From Anaerolinea sp. (GTDB lineage: Bacteria > Chloroflexota > Anaerolineae > Anaerolineales > Anaerolineaceae), in assembly GCA_020216845.1 (NCBI GenBank), contig JAIWNK010000007.1, forward strand, positions 1-10,000: 10,000 bases of DNA, written 5' to 3'. Positions within the stretch are counted from its first letter, which is position 1. The number at the start of each line of letters is the position of its first letter. The notes under the pieces were generated by a model that was not told where the DNA came from, ran no database searches, and was given only the letters and a program-made list of their open reading frames with translations. A program made the position numbers and the translations under genes. Shown piece after piece: positions 5,608 to 10,000 of the stretch.

Positions 5608-6501
5608 CTATTCACCCGTCCCATTGTCTTGCATCAGCTCCATTGCTTCAGCAACGTCCCCCCCTGATGTCGCCACCCCCGCTTCTGCAAGTAACTCTGG
5701 AGAAACCTCATCATCCACCAAAACCGGACGAGCAAAAATCAAAAACCCCGTATGAGCCACCATCCGATCCGTTGGACGAAAGCGCGTTGGCTCTGGTTTG
5801 TAATAGCGCAACAATACCTCCATCACATCAATGAACGCAAACCGTTGCCGGCGCAAAGCCAACAACAATTGCGTCACCTGATTGGTTGTAGGTAAAATGC
5901 TGCCAAAATACCCACCCGGCTTCAATGCCGCCTGCACCTGCACAATATAATCATGCGGATTGGGAACATCCAAAAATAGTGCATCTACCCCACGCTCATC
6001 AAACCCCTCGCTCACATTACGCAGTTTAAACGTCACCTGCTCTGCCAACCCTAATCTTTCCAGGTTGTGGCGCGCCAATGCCTGCATTTCCTCCCGCTGT
6101 TCATAACTCACCACACGTCCAGTCGTCCCCACCGCATAAGCCAGCGCCGCAGTCAGCGCGCCCGATCCTGTTCCCGCCTCTACCACATGCTTCCCGGGGC
6201 CAATCCCCATCGTAACCAAAATAAAACCAATCTCTTTCGGATAAAGAATTTGCGTCGTGCGCGGCAATTCACGCAGCAAATCCGCCAGCGAAGGCTGCAA
6301 CAAAAAGAACGGATTCCCCAAATGACTGGTCACCTGCGTCCCCCATGGCTTACCAATCAAATCATCGTGGCGCAAATACCCCCGATGTGTGTGCAAAACC
6401 TTGCCTGGTTCAAGCCGAAAAATAAAATGCTTGTGCCGCAGTCCAACAAGCTGAACCAGGTCTCCGGACTGAGCAACCTGTAAACCAATATTCCATTCCA
6501 A
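5608..6501 (-). CDS. trmI: tRNA (adenine-58-N1)-methyltransferase TrmI (297 aa, TTG start)
   Basis: Methylates A58 in the T-loop of tRNAs using S-adenosylmethionine, stabilising tRNA structure; the family acts as a cytoplasmic tetramer. The N-terminal domain contains HRGYLRHDDLIGKPWG (39-54). TTQILYPKEIGFIL (82-95) precedes the SAM-binding motif EAGTGSG (108-114). LDVPNP (177-182) carries D178 as candidate catalytic acid, and RFRPTDRMVAHTGFL (240-254) is the typical C-terminal TrmI sequence. The start is a TTG at 6501 with AAGGGAG (6511-6517) nine bases upstream; no ATG is available in frame before the previous gene's TAA at 6526. The last 30 or so residues are acidic and not conserved-looking. 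It lies 24 bases after the peptidase gene and 53 bases before the Nudix gene. Confidence 0.92.
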   Translation of the reverse strand: MEWNIGLQVAQSGDLVQLVGLRHKHFIFRLEPGKVLHTHRGYLRHDDLIGKPWGTQVTSHLGNPFFLLQPSLADLLRELPRTTQILYPKEIGFILVTMGIGPGKHVVEAGTGSGALTAALAYAVGTTGRVVSYEQREEMQALARHNLERLGLAEQVTFKLRNVSEGFDERGVDALFLDVPNPHDYIVQVQAALKPGGYFGSILPTTNQVTQLLLALRRQRFAFIDVMEVLLRYYKPEPTRFRPTDRMVAHTGFLIFARPVLVDDEVSPELLAEAGVATSGGDVAEAMELMQDNGTGE

Positions 6502-6510
6502 ATCAACACA

Positions 6511-6517
6511 CTCCCTT
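6511..6517 (-). promoter_or_regulatory. Shine-Dalgarno supporting the TTG start of trmI
   Basis: AAGGGAG on the - strand is nine bases before the TTG at 6501, in the short gap after the peptidase stop codon. Confidence 0.6.
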
Positions 6518-6525
6518 ATTCTTTT

Positions 6526-8430
6526 TTAAACTGGGCCAAGTTGTTGCTTAAAGAATTCCGTAATAGCATTGTAGCATTGCACCCGATTTTCATACTTCAA
6601 CACATCATGACCTTCATTTTCAAACATCAAATAGTCAACTTGCTTGCCCTGCTGACGCAAATATGTCACCAAATCGCGCGATTCAGGCTCAACCACGCGC
6701 GGATCATTCTTGCCCTGAATGACCAACATCGGACAGGCCAATTGATCCATATAGGTGCGCGGTGAACGCTCTACCAAAAATGCCCGATCCTCCACCGGGT
6801 CTCCGAGCGCAATGCGAAAATAAGGTTTCCACGTTTCCGGAATGCGCTGCGAAAAAGAAACCAGGTCAAATGGCCCAAACATGTCTACCGCCCCCTTCCA
6901 AAGTTCGGGATGACGGCTAGCAAGCGTCAGCGTCATATATCCACCATAAGAACGCCCCACCACACCTGCGCGGCTCACATCCAGGCGGCTATCACTCGCC
7001 AAATGCTGCATCGCATACACATGGTCCAACCGATCTTGCCCGCCCCAATCACGATCCACCTGCTTGGTGTACTTCAATCCATACCCCGTGCTGCCTCGCA
7101 CATTCGGAACAAAAACCGCAAACCCATTCAAGGTCAAAAACTGAATCAATGGCATCGAGAACCATGCAAAATCAGGCCGTTCCTGACCCTGAGGCCCCCC
7201 ATGAATATAATAAACCAACGGACGCGCCCCACGAAAGCCCAACTCTGGCGCAGGCAAATACAATCGCGCCGAAACCCGCATTCCATCATGAGAGATAAAA
7301 GAAGCATCTTCGCCACGCGCCAGCAAATGTTCTGGAATTCCTAGCACATGCTCATCCGTTTGTTGCTGCAAACGTCCAGTACGTCGGTCGAATAGGTAAA
7401 TCTGCGTTGGCGAAACGGCCGTCGAGAACGAAAACGCAAAGCGCTCCATGCGACGTTCATACCAAAACGACTCGAGTACGCCATCAGCAACCGGCGGCTG
7501 CCCAACCAACACCCGCTGAACCATCAGCTGATACTCTGCCGGCGTGAACAACACTTCATAAACCCATGAACAACCATCAATGTTATAAAACAGAAGATAC
7601 TGATCCCCTCTTAAATGAGAAATTCCCACCAATTCGCCAACCCCCTGATGCGCCAACCCCACCACATGGACCGGCGTCAGCTGCTGCAAATGTTCAAGGT
7701 CAAGATAAGCAACGCTATAGGTATCCTCATACAACACGGTTGTCACCAACAAGCCGCGTTCATCATTCGCAAAACAAACACTACCAAAACCACTCAGCAC
7801 AACCTCTTGATCGGCACGACGCGCCTCCAAAGGCACACCATACAATACCTCAGCTGCGTGCTGCCCCTCATGCCACATTCTCAGCACCACATCTCCTGTC
7901 GTATACCCCTCCGCCAATACCACGCGCTTGTGATCCTTAGAATATGCCGCCGGATAACGCCCCCATTCACTTTCACCCATCAGCACAACCTGCCCCGTTC
8001 TTAAATTGCAGCGATAGGAACGCGACACCGGTTCTGTGCGCGACTCAGCCACCAAATAAACAATTTCCCGCTCCAAATCACAATCTACCAGATGGCAACG
8101 CGTGCCATCAAAAAAGCCATCAAAAGCCATCTCTGGAAAGCCCCCATCCAGCGGGATCAACATCGGCAAGTAATTTTCGTCCCCATCTTGATCAATCATC
8201 ACCAAAATCTTGCCAGATTTAGGGAACACACAAAACGCCAATCCACCAATCAGGTGCGGGTTTTGCAAAGCAATATTCGGCGGCAGCAATGGCTGTGGAA
8301 TGCTGCCCCCAACCCGCATCCGATATAGACTAAGCTTTCCGCTTAAATTTGAGAGAAAGAACACCGATTTTCCCACAGATTGTGGAGACAAAAACAAACG
8401 CGCAGATAACAACGACTCAATTCGATACAT
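6526..8430 (-). CDS. S9 family (prolyl oligopeptidase/acylaminoacyl peptidase-type) serine peptidase (634 aa)
   Basis: A serine peptidase that probably cleaves short peptides in the cytoplasm; no signal peptide is visible. The N-terminal part, about residues 1-375, is a repetitive beta-rich region expected to form the beta-propeller that restricts access to small substrates. The alpha/beta-hydrolase domain follows. The oxyanion-region HGGPQG starts at residue 410. The nucleophile is S494 in GRSYGGY, the acid is D576 in GKNDPRV, and the base is H608 in EGHD, so the triad is complete and in S9 order. The ATG at 8430 has AAGGAGG (8436-8442) five bases upstream; the frame extends 24 bases further to 8454, but that start would lack a site. 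It follows the small membrane-protein gene by ten bases. S9C acylaminoacyl or dipeptidyl activity cannot be told apart here. Confidence 0.93.
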   Translation of the reverse strand: MYRIESLLSARLFLSPQSVGKSVFFLSNLSGKLSLYRMRVGGSIPQPLLPPNIALQNPHLIGGLAFCVFPKSGKILVMIDQDGDENYLPMLIPLDGGFPEMAFDGFFDGTRCHLVDCDLEREIVYLVAESRTEPVSRSYRCNLRTGQVVLMGESEWGRYPAAYSKDHKRVVLAEGYTTGDVVLRMWHEGQHAAEVLYGVPLEARRADQEVVLSGFGSVCFANDERGLLVTTVLYEDTYSVAYLDLEHLQQLTPVHVVGLAHQGVGELVGISHLRGDQYLLFYNIDGCSWVYEVLFTPAEYQLMVQRVLVGQPPVADGVLESFWYERRMERFAFSFSTAVSPTQIYLFDRRTGRLQQQTDEHVLGIPEHLLARGEDASFISHDGMRVSARLYLPAPELGFRGARPLVYYIHGGPQGQERPDFAWFSMPLIQFLTLNGFAVFVPNVRGSTGYGLKYTKQVDRDWGGQDRLDHVYAMQHLASDSRLDVSRAGVVGRSYGGYMTLTLASRHPELWKGAVDMFGPFDLVSFSQRIPETWKPYFRIALGDPVEDRAFLVERSPRTYMDQLACPMLVIQGKNDPRVVEPESRDLVTYLRQQGKQVDYLMFENEGHDVLKYENRVQCYNAITEFFKQQLGPV

Positions 8431-8440
8431 TGCAGCCTCC

Positions 8441-8710
8441 TTATTTCTTCTCAACCTGAACCAAACTCAACCAATGCCCCAAAAAGATGGTAATTGCGCC
8501 AACAAACACCCCCATACCAATATTCAACGGCCCATATGCCGCAAAAGTCCATCCCAACGCTGCCCCCAGAAAATGACCCACCCAAAACCCCAAACACCCC
8601 AGAGCCATATACAACAACAAACGCCAAATTTCCCCCCCTCGCCACAAATGATACAAAATCCCCAAAAAACTACCGATTACCAACCCCAAAACCACTGCTG
8701 GCAATGTCAT
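8441..8710 (-). CDS. Small glycine-rich three-helix membrane protein (89 aa), function unknown
   Basis: Not recognised. Three hydrophobic segments are visible at about residues 3-22, 31-54 and 61-83, separated by WRGGEIWR and by AAYGPLN. The helices are rich in glycine with GxxxG-like spacing, which suggests tight helix packing. The C-terminus VEKK is charged. A loose resemblance to small glycine-rich YeaQ/GlsB-type membrane proteins can be seen but is not enough for a call. The ATG at 8710 is preferred because GAGGTG lies just upstream within the end of mnmA and the two genes are one base apart; the open frame reaching to 8779 overlaps mnmA. Its TAA is ten bases before the peptidase start, so it is translated as part of the operon. 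Confidence 0.72.
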   Translation of the reverse strand: MTLPAVVLGLVIGSFLGILYHLWRGGEIWRLLLYMALGCLGFWVGHFLGAALGWTFAAYGPLNIGMGVFVGAITIFLGHWLSLVQVEKK

Positions 8711-8711
8711 C

Positions 8712-9809
8712 TCACACCTCTTTCTCCCATGCAATCTGCCCACGTCCCAACACATTGATACCATCATAGAATACAGCAAATTGCCCCGGTGTGCAATCTC
8801 GCACCGGCGCTTGCAAAATCACCCGCGCCCATCCATCCTCCGTCACCATCACTCGTGCAGCCACCGCCTTTGCCTTATAACGGATTTTAACCTGTGCATC
8901 AAACGTTTCAGCTGGCGGTTCCCCCGCCACCCACTCCATCGGCCCAGCCCAAAATTCCGTTCGCCCCAGCGCTTCTGCAAACCCAACCCGCAAAATGCCT
9001 TGCTCAATATCCTTTTCCAATACATACAGCGGACGCGCTGCAGCCACCCGCAAGCCCTTGCGCTGCCCAATTGTATAAAAAGCCAAACCCTCGTGTTCTC
9101 CCAACACGCGTCCCTGCTCGTCTACGATTGGCCCCGGACGCGTCACATCTGGCAATTGCTGCCGCAGAAACACTCCCTGACTGTTCTCATCCACGAAGCA
9201 CAAATCCTGACTATCCGGTTTATCGGCCACTTCCAGGCCAAGTTCACGTGCTTTTTCCCGCACATCCGTCTTATACCAATCCCCCAATGGCCAAAGGGTA
9301 TGCGCAAGCTGCGCCTGCCCCAAACCGCTCAAAACGTAAGACTGATCCTTTTGCAAATCCACTGCCTGCATCAAGCGATATTTGCCGTCAGATCCAATCT
9401 GCACCCGCGCATAATGCCCCGTCACCAAAAATTCAGCACCCAAAGCTTGTGCCTGCTGCAATAAAAACCCCCATCTCACTCTGGAATTACACATCATACA
9501 TGGATTAGGGGTCCGCCCACGTCGGTGTTCCTCCAAGAAATACTGCACCACCTCGCGATAAAACAAAGCTTGTGCATCCAAAACATAAAAAGGAATCTTC
9601 AACCGTCCAGCCACGCGCCGCGCTTGTGCAACCGCATCAGGCGTACAGCATCGATTCCCATCCTCACACGCCTGACTCCACAACCGTAACATAACCCCAA
9701 TAACCGAATACCCCTGTTCAACCATCAAAGATGCCGCCACAGAGCTATCCACCCCACCACTCATCGCCACAGCCACTTTTATCTTCTCTTGGCTCACAAG
9801 CATCCTCAT
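8712..9809 (-). CDS. mnmA: tRNA-specific 2-thiouridylase MnmA (365 aa)
   Basis: Adenylates and thiolates U34 in the anticodon of tRNAs for Lys, Glu and Gln, making s2U. The PP-loop SGGVDSS (17-23) binds [13 protein letters not shown] (99-108) contains C107, aligning with the catalytic Cys102 of E. coli, and SQDLCF contains C204, aligning with Cys199. C104 replaces the aspartate found in E. coli (NPDILC), giving a CxxC type. TIGQRKGL (246-253) and GQFAVFYDG near the end are typical. The ATG at 9809 overlaps the upstream TGA as ATGA; ATG 9803 and GTG 9797 are alternatives, the latter with GAGG six bases upstream. The gene directly follows a cysteine desulfurase gene, as in Bacillus yrvO-mnmA, which indicates a dedicated sulfur supply. 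Confidence 0.95.
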   Translation of the reverse strand: MRMLVSQEKIKVAVAMSGGVDSSVAASLMVEQGYSVIGVMLRLWSQACEDGNRCCTPDAVAQARRVAGRLKIPFYVLDAQALFYREVVQYFLEEHRRGRTPNPCMMCNSRVRWGFLLQQAQALGAEFLVTGHYARVQIGSDGKYRLMQAVDLQKDQSYVLSGLGQAQLAHTLWPLGDWYKTDVREKARELGLEVADKPDSQDLCFVDENSQGVFLRQQLPDVTRPGPIVDEQGRVLGEHEGLAFYTIGQRKGLRVAAARPLYVLEKDIEQGILRVGFAEALGRTEFWAGPMEWVAGEPPAETFDAQVKIRYKAKAVAARVMVTEDGWARVILQAPVRDCTPGQFAVFYDGINVLGRGQIAWEKEV

Positions 9810-10000
9810 CTTTCCACAACTGCGCGCTCAACCAAAGCAGGCAAAACCGACAAGAACGCATCTATCTGCGCCTCGTTTGTCTCACGCCCCAACGTCACCC
9901 GCAGTGAACCCAAGGCCCACCGCGCCGTAAGCCCCAGGGCTAATAACACCTCCGAAGGCTGCGGGTTCCCCACTTTACAAGCCGACCCTGACGAACAAGC
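9806..10000 (-). CDS. Cysteine desulfurase (NifS/IscS class), C-terminal 64 residues (5' end outside window)
   Basis: A PLP enzyme that takes sulfur from cysteine as a persulfide and hands it to acceptors. The frame is open to the window edge and reads [11 protein letters not shown], then [10 protein letters not shown] and [12 protein letters not shown], ending [12 protein letters not shown]. The first stretch contains the mobile catalytic-cysteine loop (SSGSAC) of NifS/IscS proteins, and the rest is their usual C-terminal sequence. The PLP-binding lysine lies outside the window. The TGA at 9806-9808 overlaps the mnmA ATG, so the enzyme probably feeds MnmA directly, though a role in iron-sulfur assembly is also possible. 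Confidence 0.9.
   Translation of the reverse strand, partial: ACSSGSACKVGNPQPSEVLLALGLTARWALGSLRVTLGRETNEAQIDAFLSVLPALVERAVVER

Noticed and set aside
6910..8328. Several + strand open frames opposite the S9 peptidase
   Set aside because: The opposite strand encodes an intact peptidase with a complete catalytic triad; the + frames have low-complexity composition and no ribosome binding sites.
8781..9508. Long + strand open frames opposite mnmA
   Set aside because: They mirror mnmA, which has full family motifs. Their translations are proline/histidine-rich with no recognisable domain, as expected from the C-rich strand.

Overview
The window is dense bacterial chromosome with almost no gene-free DNA. 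Gene content and family resemblance suggest a Chloroflexota bacterium of the Anaerolineae type: actinobacterial/thermophile-type TrmI, CTC-type L25, an SdhB/C/D set with no SdhA, and frequent TTG/GTG starts. This taxonomic placement is inference, not proof. Overall base composition is moderate in GC, and the + strand is C-rich over G throughout.

Positions 1-4155 (+ strand) hold one tightly packed operon: the 3' end of glpK, a short glpA (glycerol-3-phosphate dehydrogenase flavoprotein), an SdhB-type iron-sulfur subunit, SdhC- and SdhD-type membrane anchors, and a cysteine-rich 4Fe-4S protein. No sdhA flavoprotein gene is present between or after these genes. The GlpA lacks the C-terminal [2Fe-2S]-binding half seen in E. 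coli GlpA. The simplest reading is glycerol -> G3P (GlpK) -> DHAP (GlpA), with electrons passing through an SdhB-like three-cluster wire and an SdhCD-like heme anchor to quinone. That would be a hybrid complex in which GlpA takes the place of SdhA.

Positions 4156-4982 form a separate transcription unit for ribosomal protein L25 (rplY/ctc), with a clear sigma-70 type promoter and a strong terminator. Its leader folds into a hairpin whose 6x6 internal loop carries GGUA opposite GAGA, the core of loop E of 5S rRNA, which is the binding site of L25 itself. The hairpin abuts the Shine-Dalgarno sequence. This looks like a 5S-mimicking autoregulatory leader.

Positions 4949-10000 (- strand) hold a convergent operon. 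In transcription order it carries a cysteine desulfurase (3' end only), mnmA (tRNA 2-thiouridylase), a small three-helix membrane protein, an S9 prolyl-oligopeptidase-family peptidase, trmI (tRNA m1A58 methyltransferase) and a CoA-pyrophosphatase-type Nudix hydrolase. The desulfurase probably supplies sulfur to MnmA, and TrmI adds a second tRNA modification. The Nudix gene ends inside the rplY terminator hairpin, so one hairpin probably ends transcription from both sides.

No mobile elements, CRISPR arrays, tRNA/rRNA genes or large repeats were seen.
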